Part shown: positions 1-8,607 of the stretch, piece after piece | How positions within the stretch are numbered: position 1 is the stretch's first letter | Layout of the letters: every line of letters starts with the position of its first letter | Assembly: GCF_002835805.1 (NCBI RefSeq) | Contig: NZ_PISE01000003.1 | Location: forward strand, 1-64,000 | Length of the DNA stretch: 64,000 nucleotides | From: Niallia nealsonii | GTDB lineage: Bacteria > Bacillota > Bacilli > Bacillales > Cytobacillaceae | Direction of reading: 5' to 3' | Program-made: the position numbers and the translations under genes | The notes under the pieces: model-generated | Told to the model about the DNA's origin: nothing | Database searches by the model: none | What the model saw: the letters and a program-made list of their open reading frames with translations, nothing else

Positions 1-24
1 AACTGCATCCTTGGTTATTTTTTA

Positions 25-687
25 TTAATCCTTGTTTAATTTACGTGCAACAACATTACCAAAAGATTGAATGCATTGTACGATAATAACAAGAATAAAA
101 ATAGTTGTATACATAACAGTAGGTTCAAAACGCAAATGCCCATATTGGTAGGCAACATCGCCTAGTCCACCTGCTCCTACTAGTCCAGCCATAGCTGTAG
201 CGCCAATTAAACCAATAGTAGCAATAGTAAGGCCAAGGATAATAGAAGAACGAGCCTCTCTAATTAATACACTCCAAATAATTTTGAATGTACTTATTCC
301 CATTGATTGATATGCTTCAATGACACCGCGGTCCACACTTAAGATAGAAGATTCCATTAATCTTGCGATATAAGGAGCCGTGTATACAACAAGGGGAACG
401 ATAACACCTTGGACGCCTATTGTTGTTCCAGCAATAAGCTTTGTAAAAGGAAGGATAAAAAACAACAGAATAATAAATGGTATAGAACGAATTACATTTA
501 TTATTGTATTCATGATTGTATAAAAAACAATATTTTCTGCTTGTCCACCTTTACGAGTCAAGACAAGCAAAACACCTAAAGGCAAGCCAATAATAATCGA
601 GATTATAAGAGAGATACTTGTCATTTGCACTGTTTGTAAAAAGGCCTCCTGAATGACTTCTCCCCAATCTTCCCAAAATGTACCCAT
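25..687 (-). CDS. metP: methionine ABC transporter permease MetP/MetI
   Basis: Inner-membrane permease of the D/L-methionine ABC importer, partner of the ATPase and lipoprotein encoded just upstream. The 220-residue product has about five hydrophobic segments. It carries the EAA-type loop that docks the ATPase (EAYQSMGIS...VLIREA, about residues 124-145), and its length is usual for MetI. The start ATG follows an AGAGGTGA ribosome site, part of which lies in the end of metN; the two genes are separated by one base. It is the last gene of metQ-metN-metP and is expected to be under the SAM riboswitch at 2577-2736. Family and context agree well. Confidence 0.95.
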   Translation of the reverse strand: MGTFWEDWGEVIQEAFLQTVQMTSISLIISIIIGLPLGVLLVLTRKGGQAENIVFYTIMNTIINVIRSIPFIILLFFILPFTKLIAGTTIGVQGVIVPLVVYTAPYIARLMESSILSVDRGVIEAYQSMGISTFKIIWSVLIREARSSIILGLTIATIGLIGATAMAGLVGAGGLGDVAYQYGHLRFEPTVMYTTIFILVIIVQCIQSFGNVVARKLNKD

Positions 688-688
688 A

Positions 689-1702
689 TTATTGATTCAC
701 CTCTTCTACTAAAATATTTTTCTCTTCAAGAAATTGAATGGATTTGTTCACTTCTGCTGTTTCTCCGTCAATGTGAACAAGCAATTTTCCCACAGATTGA
801 TCTTTAAGCTGGTCGATTCCACCTGCAATAATGCTCGGAAGTACATCAAATTCTTTAGCGAGTATTGCTAAAAAAGGATCTTTAGAAGAATCGCCAATAA
901 AAGTTAATGTAACGATTTTTCCTCTTTTTGGTAATTCTTCCGCGAAATGCTCAGGCACTTTTATTCCGGATTCCCCATGCACAAATTGTTTTGTGCGTAA
1001 ATGTTTTGGATTAGAGAAGATATCAAGAACTTTTCCTTCTTCTACAATTTCCCCATTTTGCATGACAGCTACACGATCACATATGCGTTTAATAACATCT
1101 AATTCATGGGTGATTAAAAAGATGGTGATGCCAAGCTCTTTGTTTACTTGCAACAATAAATCAAGAATAGATTCTGTTGTATTAGGATCAAGAGCGCTTG
1201 TTGCTTCATCACTTAATAAAATTTCCGGTTCATGTGCTAATGCTCGAGCGATAGCAACCCGTTGCTTTTGCCCACCGGATAATTGATTTGGATACATATG
1301 ATGTTTATCACTTAAGCCAACGATGTTTAAATATTTATCCGCCCGTTTTTTTATATCTTGTTTTGGTACACCTTCTAATTTTAGTGGAATGGTTATATTT
1401 TCATAAACAGTAGCGGTTTTTAAAAGATTATAACCTTGGAAAATCATGCCGATTTTCTGTCTAACCTTTTGAAGTTCCTTTTTGTTTAGGGATGTAATAT
1501 CTACATCATTAATTAGAACTTTTCCGGTTGTAGGTTTTTCTAATAAATTGACGCATCGAATCAGTGTACTTTTTCCTGCGCCACTATAACCTATGACTCC
1601 AACTATTTCACCCTTTTGGACAGTAAGAGAAACGTCTTTCAACGCTTCTACCGTTTTTTTTCCAACATTAAATGTTTTTGACACATGTTGCAGACTTATC
1701 AT
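689..1702 (-). CDS. metN: methionine ABC transporter ATP-binding protein MetN
   Basis: ATPase that powers methionine import. Visible motifs are Walker A GYSGAGKST (residues 39-46 region), signature LSGGQKQR and Walker B ILLSDEATSALD. After the ABC domain comes a C-terminal NIL-type domain (about residues 255-335), which in this family binds methionine and inhibits transport. The length of 337 is typical. The ATG follows a strong TAAGGAGGT site. The gene lies between metQ and metP and is co-transcribed with them. Confidence 0.96.
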   Translation of the reverse strand: MISLQHVSKTFNVGKKTVEALKDVSLTVQKGEIVGVIGYSGAGKSTLIRCVNLLEKPTTGKVLINDVDITSLNKKELQKVRQKIGMIFQGYNLLKTATVYENITIPLKLEGVPKQDIKKRADKYLNIVGLSDKHHMYPNQLSGGQKQRVAIARALAHEPEILLSDEATSALDPNTTESILDLLLQVNKELGITIFLITHELDVIKRICDRVAVMQNGEIVEEGKVLDIFSNPKHLRTKQFVHGESGIKVPEHFAEELPKRGKIVTLTFIGDSSKDPFLAILAKEFDVLPSIIAGGIDQLKDQSVGKLLVHIDGETAEVNKSIQFLEEKNILVEEVNQ

Positions 1703-1714
1703 GCTAGAACCTCC

Positions 1715-2533
1715 TTACCAGCTTGGAACTACAGAACCATTAAATGTTTCTTCAATAAATTGTTTCACTTCGTCGCTTTGATAATATTTTTTAATTTTTT
1801 TAATTGCTTCATCGTTTTTATTTACATCGCGTGCAACAACGTAGTTTGTATATGGATTATTTTTTTCTTCTTCATGGAAGACAGCGTCATCTTTTAATGT
1901 CAAACCTGCACCCATTGCAAAGTTTGTATTAATAGCTGCAGCAGCAACTTCGCCTAATTGAGATGGCAGTTGAGCAGAATCTAATTCTAGAATTTCTAAG
2001 TTTAGTTTATTTTCAGCAATATCTTTTTTTGTTGCTTTTTCGCCAGTGCCTTCTTTTAAGGTAATTAACCCAGCTTTTTCAAATAATTTAAGTGCACGGT
2101 ATTCATTGCTTGGATCGTTAGGTACTGCGATTTTGTCGCCTTTTTTAATATCATCAATGCTTTTTACAGAGCTAGAGTAAACTCCCATAGGGAAGGTTAA
2201 TGTTTTGAAAACTTCACTAATCTTATAGCCTTTGTCAGCCTTTTGTGCATCCAAAAATTGTTTTGTTTCATAGCTGCTCACATCTAAATCTCCATCATCT
2301 AAAGCTGTATTTGGAGTGTTATAATCATTAAAGACTTTTAGTTCAATTTCTAAGCCGTCTTTGGCTGCAACTTCTTTTACTTTTTCCATTACTTGTTCAT
2401 GTGGTCCGCCAGTTACCCCTACAAGTAATTTTTCTGTGCTAAGTGCTTTTGTTTTTTCTTCATCTTTTCCACACGCCGAAAGAATGATTAATAAAGATAA
2501 AAGTGCGGATAATAATGCAAATGTTTTTTTCAT
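1715..2533 (-). CDS. metQ: methionine-binding lipoprotein MetQ
   Basis: Substrate-binding lipoprotein of the methionine importer, anchored to the outer face of the membrane. The N-terminus is a lipoprotein signal peptide ending in the lipobox LSAC with Cys21 as the lipid site. The NlpA/MetQ fold follows (GVTGGPHEQVMEKVKEVA, NDPSNEYRALKLFEKAG). Length 272 is usual. It is the first gene of the operon, after a GGGGGAAAC ribosome site, and lies just downstream of a SAM-I riboswitch. Confidence 0.95.
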   Translation of the reverse strand: MKKTFALLSALLSLLIILSACGKDEEKTKALSTEKLLVGVTGGPHEQVMEKVKEVAAKDGLEIELKVFNDYNTPNTALDDGDLDVSSYETKQFLDAQKADKGYKISEVFKTLTFPMGVYSSSVKSIDDIKKGDKIAVPNDPSNEYRALKLFEKAGLITLKEGTGEKATKKDIAENKLNLEILELDSAQLPSQLGEVAAAAINTNFAMGAGLTLKDDAVFHEEEKNNPYTNYVVARDVNKNDEAIKKIKKYYQSDEVKQFIEETFNGSVVPSW

Positions 2534-2576
2534 TTTTGTTTCCCCCTATATATATTTCTTTTAAGAACTTAAATAA

Positions 2577-2736
2577 TACAAAAAACCACTTCTCAGACAA
2601 GAGAAGTGGTACTAGTTATAGTAGCTTCTCTTATCTTTACAAAACAAATATGTTTTGTAGGAATTAGCACCTGAATTAATAAATAATTTGGTTGCTGGGC
2701 TTCATAGGGCCTGTCCCTCCGCCGCTCTAGATAAGA
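2577..2736 (-). promoter_or_regulatory. SAM-I (S-box) riboswitch with terminator
   Basis: Read on the minus strand, the leader starts with the P1 strand CTTATCTAGAG and the conserved GGCGGAGGGACAGGCCC block (about 2708-2730). The AAGCCCAGCAACC segment follows, then the 3' P1 partner AGATAAG (2629-2638 region), and finally a 9-bp terminator hairpin. These are hallmarks of S-box leaders, which terminate transcription when S-adenosylmethionine is bound. The position upstream of metQ-metN-metP fits. Confidence 0.95.
2579..2609 (-). terminator. riboswitch-controlled terminator hairpin
   Basis: A perfect 9-bp stem, CCACTTCTC/GAGAAGTGG, with a 6-base loop is followed on the minus strand by a run of T. 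It is the expression platform of the S-box. Confidence 0.9.
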
Positions 2737-2773
2737 TTTTTATATATTATTATAAGTCCGATTGATTAGTTAA

Positions 2774-2802
2774 AATATATAATTCATAAACTAAAAAGTC
2801 AA
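2774..2802 (-). promoter_or_regulatory. SigA-type promoter of the met operon
   Basis: On the minus strand, TTGACT (2797-2802) and TATATT (2774-2779) are spaced by exactly 17 bases. They lie about 40 bases upstream of the riboswitch P1 stem. Confidence 0.7.
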
Positions 2803-3027
2803 CCATTTTTTTTATGTTTGAAATTTTAGGAGAAAAATGAATTTTCTAATATTTTTAATGTTAAATGGTATAAATTAGCTTATTTTATTATATAATGGAT
2901 AACAAATTGGCTGTGATATAGGGAAATAGTGATGAAGGAAATCTAAACTTTATATAGAAGAAAAAAGGATCTCAGAAACTAGATTTTGTTAACAAGTCCA
3001 AAAAAATAAAAAAAATGTCGAAAATGG

Positions 3028-3056
3028 TTGCTTTTTATTTTTACCAGTTATATAAT
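3028..3056 (+). promoter_or_regulatory. SigA-type promoter of tRNA-Gly
   Basis: TTGCTT (3028-3033) and TATAAT (3051-3056) have a 17-base spacer and lie about 48 bases upstream of the tRNA gene. The rest of 2803-3104 is A+T-rich and no gene was seen in it. Confidence 0.65.
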
Positions 3057-3104
3057 AAAAAACGTGCTAAAGAGGCATGAAAAAAGAAAATGAAAAATAA
3101 ATTT

Positions 3105-3178
3105 GCGGGTGTAGTTTAATGGTAAAACCTCAGCCTTCCAAGCTGATGTCGTGGGTTCGATTCCCATCACCCGCTCCA
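3105..3178 (+). tRNA. tRNA-Gly (anticodon TCC), CCA encoded
   Basis: The acceptor arms GCGGGTG (3105-3111) and CACCCGC (3168-3174) pair fully. The anticodon stem TCAGC/GCTGA encloses the loop CTTCCAA, so the anticodon is TCC. The T-arm GTGGG TTCGATT CCCAT is intact. A T discriminator and an encoded CCA end at 3178. It stands alone with its own promoter and terminator. Confidence 0.96.
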
Positions 3179-3193
3179 TACATAACTAGTCAC

Positions 3194-3240
3194 AACGCAG
3201 TGTTTCGTTTCAACTACAAGAACGAAGCATTGCGTTTTTT
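3194..3240 (+). terminator. terminator after tRNA-Gly
   Basis: AACGCAGTGTTTCGTT pairs with AACGAAGCATTGCGTT with two mismatches and is followed by TTTTTT. Confidence 0.8.
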
Positions 3241-3298
3241 AATGTTTTATAAAAGAAAAAGGCTAATTATGTATTCTAAGTCTTCTGCTTATTAACCG

Positions 3299-3410
3299 TT
3301 TATCACGCATTAACGGGCTTTTGCCCCCACCTAAGGGCTAATAAGAGAAAATGAGAAACCTAGGTGGGTGAGAAACTTGCCTGTAAAAACCTAATTGAAG
3401 TTTCACTGTA
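3299..3410 (+). repeat. dispersed structured repeat, copy A (short form)
   Basis: It starts TTTATCACGCATTAACGGGC and ends ATTGAAGTTTCACTGTA. An internal CCCACCTAAG...CTAGGTGGG hairpin is visible. It is the same family as 25109-25224, 31932-32087 and 47407-47558. This copy lacks the second hairpin: the segment between the two GATTG motifs of the long form is gone, as expected from a deletion between short direct repeats. Confidence 0.85.
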
Positions 3411-3441
3411 TTTTGTCATAAAGCAGAAGAATTAGAAAAAA

Positions 3442-4110
3442 TTAATCAATAATAGCAAAATTGCCTTCTCCACCATGTATCTGAATAAACATATTCATTA
3501 AAGATTCGACCATTTTGGTTGCTTTTTCCATAGGAGTCGAGGCTTGCAAATAAACAATTTGGACAGCATCTTTTGTTGAAGATGTCACTGGGGCTCTGTT
3601 AGAATCAACAAATGGACTGCCAAAGGGACCTAATTCATCTGCATTAATAATTAGATGTTCAAGAGAATTGCTTCTTCCATTTAAGCCAGTATATTGTTCA
3701 TTTTCTTTTCCAATTCGAATGATTATATCGCCGGAAAGATTGGCAGTATCATAAATCCCAATAGGCACGCCGAACTGAAGGGAAAAGAAATTATTTAAAT
3801 CGATGCTGCTGTTGATTGGCAGCAAGTAGTTTTGTTTTTTTATCCTTCTATATAAGGCTTCAGCAGAATGACGATAGCGATTCGGATCCTTTCCAGTTGC
3901 CTTAAAGATTTCTCGCCATTCTTTAATAGATGGGATATCGTTTATATTGGTGTTTTCTAAATCAAAGTAAATGGATTCCTGAAAAAGCTGCAGTCTTCCT
4001 TTAATCATTTGGGGGGATGGAATTACTTCAATATTACTGTAATCAATTACTCCGATTTTAAAATGTGGGACAACCTGCTTTATGTCCCTTGAAATAGAAA
4101 TAGTATGCAA
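3442..4110 (-). CDS. B3/B4 tRNA-binding domain protein
   Basis: A stand-alone B3/B4 domain like that of phenylalanyl-tRNA synthetase beta subunit (COG3382 type). Typical stretches are EWREIFKATGKDPNRYRHS and GRSNSLEHLIINADELGPFGSP. Members are thought to act on or bind tRNA or aminoacyl groups, but the role of the solo protein is not established. The longest frame begins at ATG 4125, but a GGAGGT site lies inside it. TTG 4110, seven bases after that site, is the better start (222 residues). It diverges from queG over 78 bases. Confidence 0.8.
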   Translation of the reverse strand: MHTISISRDIKQVVPHFKIGVIDYSNIEVIPSPQMIKGRLQLFQESIYFDLENTNINDIPSIKEWREIFKATGKDPNRYRHSAEALYRRIKKQNYLLPINSSIDLNNFFSLQFGVPIGIYDTANLSGDIIIRIGKENEQYTGLNGRSNSLEHLIINADELGPFGSPFVDSNRAPVTSSTKDAVQIVYLQASTPMEKATKMVESLMNMFIQIHGGEGNFAIID

Positions 4111-4188
4111 TCTATTTACCTCCATTTATTATATATAGTATATTTTATCCTAATTATTTTTGAAATCCAAAGAATAAGGAGGGATTTC

Positions 4189-5328
4189 GTGAATTATGCA
4201 CAATTAAAGCAAGATATTATTGAATACAGCAAAACAATCGGGATTGATAAAATTGGTTTTACAAGTGCAAGTACGTTTGAAGAAATGAAAATTCGTTTAG
4301 TAGAGCAGCAGGCACTAGATTATCAATCAGGTTTTGAGGAAAAAGATATAGACAAGCGTGTAGATCCTTCTTTGTTAATGGATAAGCCAAAATCAATTAT
4401 TTCAATAGCTCTTGCCTATCCTTCGAAAATGAAAGAGCGGGTTGTCAGCAAAAAGGGAGCAAGAAGGGGGATTTTCTGCCGGGCATCATGGGGAACAGAT
4501 TATCATGTTGTTTTAAAGAATCGCTTGCAGAAATTAGAAGAATTTATTCTCGAAAGAGTTCCAGAGGCATTATGCAAATCAATGGTAGATACAGGAGAAC
4601 TTGTTGATAGGGCGGTTGCCCAACGAGCGGGAATAGGCTGGTCAGGCAAAAACTGCGCAATCATTACTCCGGAATTTGGGTCTTATGTATATTTAGGAGA
4701 AATGATTACAAATTTGCCTTTTCTTCCAGATGCATCCATGGAGGATCAGTGCGGTTCCTGCAATAAATGTATAGAAGTATGTCCGACAGGTGCTTTAATA
4801 CAGGGGGGGCAGCTAAATGCACAAAGATGTATTGCATTTCAAACCCAAACAAAAGGATTTCTTGCAGAAGAATTTCGGGAAAAGTTAGGGAATCGAATAT
4901 ATGGATGTGATACTTGTCAAACAGTCTGTCCTAAAAATAAGGGAATAGATTTTCATAACCATCCAGAAATGGAGCCAGATCCGGAAATTGCAAAGCCTCT
5001 TCTTCAGCCATTATTGCATATCAGCAATAAAGAATTTAAAGAAAAGTATGGGCATATATCCGGTTCTTGGCGGGGAAAAAAACCGATACAGCGAAATGCG
5101 CTTATTGCACTTGCTCATTATAAAGAAGAATCAGCAGTCGAGGATATTATTCTTGTTATGAATAAAGACCCTCGACCTGTATTGAGAGGAACAGCTGCAT
5201 GGGCATTAGGAAAAATCGGTGGCCAATCAGCGAAAGAAGCATTGACAAATGGATTGATAATAGAAAAAGATCAAGAAGTGTTAGCAGAAATAGAAGCGGC
5301 TTTTGCTAGGATTTCATCAGAAGGATAG
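4189..5328 (+). CDS. queG: epoxyqueuosine reductase QueG
   Basis: Last enzyme of queuosine synthesis, reducing epoxyqueuosine in tRNA to queuosine with a cobalamin cofactor. Two ferredoxin-type cluster motifs are visible: Cys188, 191, 194, 198 (CGSCNKCIEVCPTGA) and Cys240, 243, 247 (CDTCQTVCPKN). A PBS/HEAT-like C-terminus (about residues 300-378) follows, as in Bacillus family members. The start is GTG 4189 after AAGGAGG; the frame open upstream has no ribosome site and codes for an unrelated hydrophobic stretch. 379 residues. It corresponds to B. subtilis yhbA, with yhbB and trmL following as they do there. Confidence 0.95.
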   Translation: MNYAQLKQDIIEYSKTIGIDKIGFTSASTFEEMKIRLVEQQALDYQSGFEEKDIDKRVDPSLLMDKPKSIISIALAYPSKMKERVVSKKGARRGIFCRASWGTDYHVVLKNRLQKLEEFILERVPEALCKSMVDTGELVDRAVAQRAGIGWSGKNCAIITPEFGSYVYLGEMITNLPFLPDASMEDQCGSCNKCIEVCPTGALIQGGQLNAQRCIAFQTQTKGFLAEEFREKLGNRIYGCDTCQTVCPKNKGIDFHNHPEMEPDPEIAKPLLQPLLHISNKEFKEKYGHISGSWRGKKPIQRNALIALAHYKEESAVEDIILVMNKDPRPVLRGTAAWALGKIGGQSAKEALTNGLIIEKDQEVLAEIEAAFARISSEG

Positions 5329-5353
5329 GAAACTAAACTATCCTTCTTTTTTT
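5320..5353 (+). terminator. terminator overlapping the queG stop codon
   Basis: GAAGGATAG (5320-5328, including the TAG stop) pairs perfectly with CTATCCTTC (5338-5346) and is followed by eight T. Confidence 0.85.
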
Positions 5354-5460
5354 ATGTGTAATATTAGTTGAAACAATAAAGGAATCAGTAATTTTAATAT
5401 CATCTATGCAAAAAATAGCCAGAACGGACATATCTTTATTGGGAAGGGAGTGGAGGGATT

Positions 5461-6360
5461 TTGAAGCAACAGTTGCTTGAATTATTAGAAAAAAGAATGC
5501 AACAATGCGTTTCCGATGAAAGAAACTCTGCTATGGATAAAAAACTTGAACGGAAAAAGACCATTTTTGCTAAAAGAAATGCAGAGATTGTAAAGGTGAA
5601 AGGAAAAGGAAAGATTGATTATATTGATCTGTTGCAAGAAGTAGACGAAGTTTATTATACCGTTCATCTTCAATATTTTATCAAGCAATTAGATTCTTTT
5701 TACATTGAAGAAGAGATTGAAAAAAGAAAAGGAGCGTTTTATAAAGGCATACTCATTGAGGATAAAGAAATCCCTATTTGCTTTCCAATCGAAGAAAGTA
5801 ACTTTTCTGTGGAGGAAGAAAGTTTATTGGAAGGGGATGTTGTATCTGATGAGGAGGAACAACAGAAAAGGCGCTATACGTATGATCGCCTAAAAGCGGT
5901 TCAATATGCAGAAAAGTGGTGGAATAGCTATAATCCAGCTTATAAAAAATTTGAAGTAGATTGCACAAATTATATTTCTCAATGTGTACGTGCAGGGGGA
6001 GGGGAGATGCATGGATATCCCAATCGAAATAAAGGATGGTGGATGCAGAATAATAATTGGAGTTATAGCTGGTCTGTCGCGAATGCCTTTCCAAGATATT
6101 TAGCATCTTCCACAAAAGGTTTAAGAGCAAAAGAAATAAAAAAAGCAACTGATTTATTATTAGGAGATGTGATTTGTTACGATTTTCAAGGGAATGGAAA
6201 ATATGACCATACTACGATTGTTACAGGAAAAGATGGAAATGGAGAACCTTTAGTAAATGCCCATACGTATAATAGTAGAATGAGATATTGGAAGTATGAA
6301 GATTCATCTGCATATACTCCGAATATTAAATATAGATTTTTTACTATTTTAAATAATTAA
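5461..6360 (+). CDS. putative amidase-domain protein (YhbB type)
   Basis: The C-terminal half (about residues 140-299) is an amidase_6-type domain: WWNSYNPAYKKFEVDCTNY supplies a Cys, and GDVICYDFQGNGKYDHTTIV supplies a His, as in papain/NlpC-like hydrolases. The N-terminal 135 residues are highly charged and probably helical. No signal peptide is seen. TTG 5461 is chosen because GGAGTGGAGGG precedes it closely. 299 residues. In B. subtilis the equivalent yhbB also lies between queG and trmL. The substrate is unknown; the wall-peptide link is only inferred. Confidence 0.8.
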   Translation: MKQQLLELLEKRMQQCVSDERNSAMDKKLERKKTIFAKRNAEIVKVKGKGKIDYIDLLQEVDEVYYTVHLQYFIKQLDSFYIEEEIEKRKGAFYKGILIEDKEIPICFPIEESNFSVEEESLLEGDVVSDEEEQQKRRYTYDRLKAVQYAEKWWNSYNPAYKKFEVDCTNYISQCVRAGGGEMHGYPNRNKGWWMQNNNWSYSWSVANAFPRYLASSTKGLRAKEIKKATDLLLGDVICYDFQGNGKYDHTTIVTGKDGNGEPLVNAHTYNSRMRYWKYEDSSAYTPNIKYRFFTILNN

Positions 6361-6456
6361 ATTATTTCAATAAGGAAGGAGAGGATTATTGTTTTTAGGA
6401 AAAGTTGTGTATAATAGTCACTAAAACAGCAATTATTTATAGAGGTGACAATCATT

Positions 6457-6933
6457 TTGGCAATACATATTGTATTATATCAACCACAAATTCCTTCTAA
6501 TACGGGAAATATTGCACGTACATGTGCCGCAACAGATACAGTTCTTCATTTGATACGTCCGCTTGGCTTTTCTACAGACGATAAAATGTTAAAACGAGCA
6601 GGACTTGATTATTGGGAGTTCGTAGATATTCATTACCATGATTCCATAGAAGAGTTTTTTTCAGCAAATGAGGGAGGAGAATTTTTCTTTTTAACGAAAT
6701 TTGGCACAAAAACTTATTCCGATTTTGATTACAGTGAAAAAGAAAAAGATTATTATTTCATTTTCGGCAGAGAAACAACAGGGCTGCCAGAAGAAATTAG
6801 AGAAAATAACAAGGAGCGGGCATTGCGCATTCCAATGAATAATAATGTCCGTTCGCTAAATCTTTCTAATACAGCAGCAATTCTTGTATATGAAGCGCTG
6901 CGTCAACAAAATTATCGAGATTTAGTGAAATAA
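6457..6933 (+). CDS. trmL: tRNA (cytidine34/uridine34-2'-O)-methyltransferase TrmL
   Basis: SPOUT-class methyltransferase that adds a 2'-O-methyl group to the wobble base of tRNA-Leu. Family motifs: QPQIPSNTGNIARTCAAT near the N-terminus, YYFIFGRETTGLPEE and the knot motif MNNNVRSLNLSNTAAILVYE. The longest frame begins GTG 6445, but AGAGGTG at 6441-6447 is the ribosome site, so TTG 6457 is the likely start (158 residues, close to the B. subtilis CspR length). Confidence 0.93.
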   Translation: MAIHIVLYQPQIPSNTGNIARTCAATDTVLHLIRPLGFSTDDKMLKRAGLDYWEFVDIHYHDSIEEFFSANEGGEFFFLTKFGTKTYSDFDYSEKEKDYYFIFGRETTGLPEEIRENNKERALRIPMNNNVRSLNLSNTAAILVYEALRQQNYRDLVK

Positions 6934-6960
6934 TAAGTAGGAATATCATGTAGAAAAGAA

Positions 6961-7004
6961 AAAAGCTGCAAAAAATGACTTGTCATTTTTTGCAGCTTTT
7001 TCTT
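6961..7004 (+). terminator. terminator after trmL
   Basis: A perfect 19-bp stem (6961-6979 with 6982-7000) with a 2-base loop is followed by a T-rich tail. The remainder of the gap to 7318 holds no recognised gene. A segment near 7027-7110 resembles 52650-52740 (see findings). Confidence 0.88.
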
Positions 7005-7318
7005 TTGTCACTATTTAAAGAAGCGTAAAAAAGTAGCTATTTTAAAAAAATGAACCAAAGTATAGAAAAACTGAAGTGAAAATAAAAGAAAATGGACCAA
7101 TGGGGCATAATCTATAGGAGAATAAATCATTTTAAACAGATGTTGCGAAATACGATTACTTAGAAAGCTTTAGTGCAAGCAAATTATTAAGATAAAGTTT
7201 AGTATTTGATTATAATGAGGGTAAGTTATTTAATAATAGGCTATATTCATGGATGCTTTTGCAATTAGCTGGAGATGGAATGACAATCATTTAGTTTAAT
7301 AAAAAGGAAGTGGATAAA

Positions 7319-8068
7319 ATGAATTCTGTTATGGAAACAATAGTAGGACACCGATCTGTCCGTAAGTTTAAGGATATCGATTTATCGAAAGAACAAGTAG
7401 AACAAATAGTACAAGCGGCACAAAGTGCGTCTACATCAAGCTTTATGCAAGCATATAGCATTATTGGCGTAACAGATAAAGAGAAAAAGAAAAAGCTTGC
7501 TGTATTAGCTGGAAATCAATCATATGTAGAAAATAATGGCCATTTATTTATATTTTGTGCCGATTTATTTAGACACTCGATAGCAGCTGAAATGGAAGGA
7601 AAAGATATATCTGCATCGTTGGAAACAACAGAGAAATTTATGGTAAGTGTAATTGATGCCTCTTTGGCTGCACAAAATGCTAGTATTGCAGCAGAATCAA
7701 TAGGGCTTGGAATTTGTTATATTGGTGGCTTGCGCAATAACCTGCCAGAAGTTTGTTCTTTGTTAAATATACCTGAACGGGTGATTCCGTTATTTGCACT
7801 TGTTGTTGGATATCCAGATCAGCATACCGAAAAAAAACCACGAATCCCATTTCACCATATTTATCATGAAAACGAGTATGAGCAAGATATGGATACATAT
7901 AAACAAGGCCTTAAAGAATATAATAAGATAATCTCTGCTTATTATAAAGAGCGGACAGGAAATGCAAGAAGCGATAACTGGACCGCACAGATGACAGGAA
8001 TGTTAGAAGGAAAGTCTCGTTTATATATGAATGAATTTATAAAAAAACAAAAAATGGATTTGCGATAA
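7319..8068 (+). CDS. nfrA: FMN-containing NADPH nitro/FMN reductase, NfrA type
   Basis: Flavin reductase of the NfsA/NfrA branch of the nitroreductase superfamily. Signatures: HRSVRKF (FMN phosphate contact), SAS TSSFMQAYSIIGV, LAGNQSYVENNGHLF, and AAESIGLGICYIGGLRNN. ATG 7319 sits five bases after GGAAGTGG and gives 249 residues, the length of B. subtilis NfrA1; GTG 7310 would overlap the ribosome site. Monocistronic by context. Confidence 0.88.
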   Translation: MNSVMETIVGHRSVRKFKDIDLSKEQVEQIVQAAQSASTSSFMQAYSIIGVTDKEKKKKLAVLAGNQSYVENNGHLFIFCADLFRHSIAAEMEGKDISASLETTEKFMVSVIDASLAAQNASIAAESIGLGICYIGGLRNNLPEVCSLLNIPERVIPLFALVVGYPDQHTEKKPRIPFHHIYHENEYEQDMDTYKQGLKEYNKIISAYYKERTGNARSDNWTAQMTGMLEGKSRLYMNEFIKKQKMDLR

Positions 8069-8539
8069 AGTGAACCTTCTATTCAAATGCTGCGCTGGAA
8101 AATGGAAAACAAATGGTGTGCCCTATAGAAACAAGGAAACATCTAATAACTAGAGTCTTAAAGAGAAGTACTTAAAAAATCCTCATTCATAAAAATGATA
8201 AAAGATGGGTTAGCTTATTTTATGATTTGTATTCATTGGAGCTTCCATGAGAGAAAAAATAATAGGAAAAAAAGCAGGTGATTAATTCATCTGCTTTTTT
8301 CTATATTGTAAGCAAGTATGGTTATATGATATGGAAGAACATATCTTATTGAAAAAGATTCAGAAAAAAATAAAAATTATTTTAATAATATAGAATGTCA
8401 CAGCATAGATTAAAACAAATGCTTATCCAAATTTTCTTTCAAACTATTAAAAGTTTGAGAGGAGACCTGCTTTTATGGAAAGAGTTTTTTTTCTCTATAT
8501 AAACAAACAGTACTTGAAAAAAACTATTCTTTCTTTTAA
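8069..8539. other. intergenic region before prkA
   Basis: Gap with no convincing coding frame. It contains one terminator-like hairpin on the plus strand at about 8266-8300 (AAAAAGCAGGTGA with TCATCTGCTTTTT), too far from nfrA to be certain of its role. Nothing else was recognised. Confidence 0.5.
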
Positions 8540-8568
8540 GCATGTTCGTACACTGTAGTGCATACATT
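8540..8568 (+). promoter_or_regulatory. possible SigE promoter of prkA
   Basis: CATACATT at 8561-8568 resembles the SigE -10 element (CATACA-T). GCATGTTC about 13 bases upstream is a weak -35. In B. subtilis prkA is transcribed by SigE in the mother cell, which motivates this call. Confidence 0.4.
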
Positions 8569-8607
8569 ATATTATTCGTCTCTGAAAATGTGACAGGGGA
8601 GGTCCAT

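Noticed and set aside
831-1286. 151-codon frame antisense to metN
   Set aside because: It lies fully inside metN on the other strand, has no ribosome site and no recognisable family. It is a coding shadow.
2577-2736. T-box leader before metQ
   Set aside because: The conserved T-box sequence is absent and the GGCGGAGGGACAGGCCC block is diagnostic of a SAM-I riboswitch.
5774-6148. 124-codon frame antisense to the amidase gene
   Set aside because: Shadow frame without a ribosome site; the sense frame has recognisable domains.
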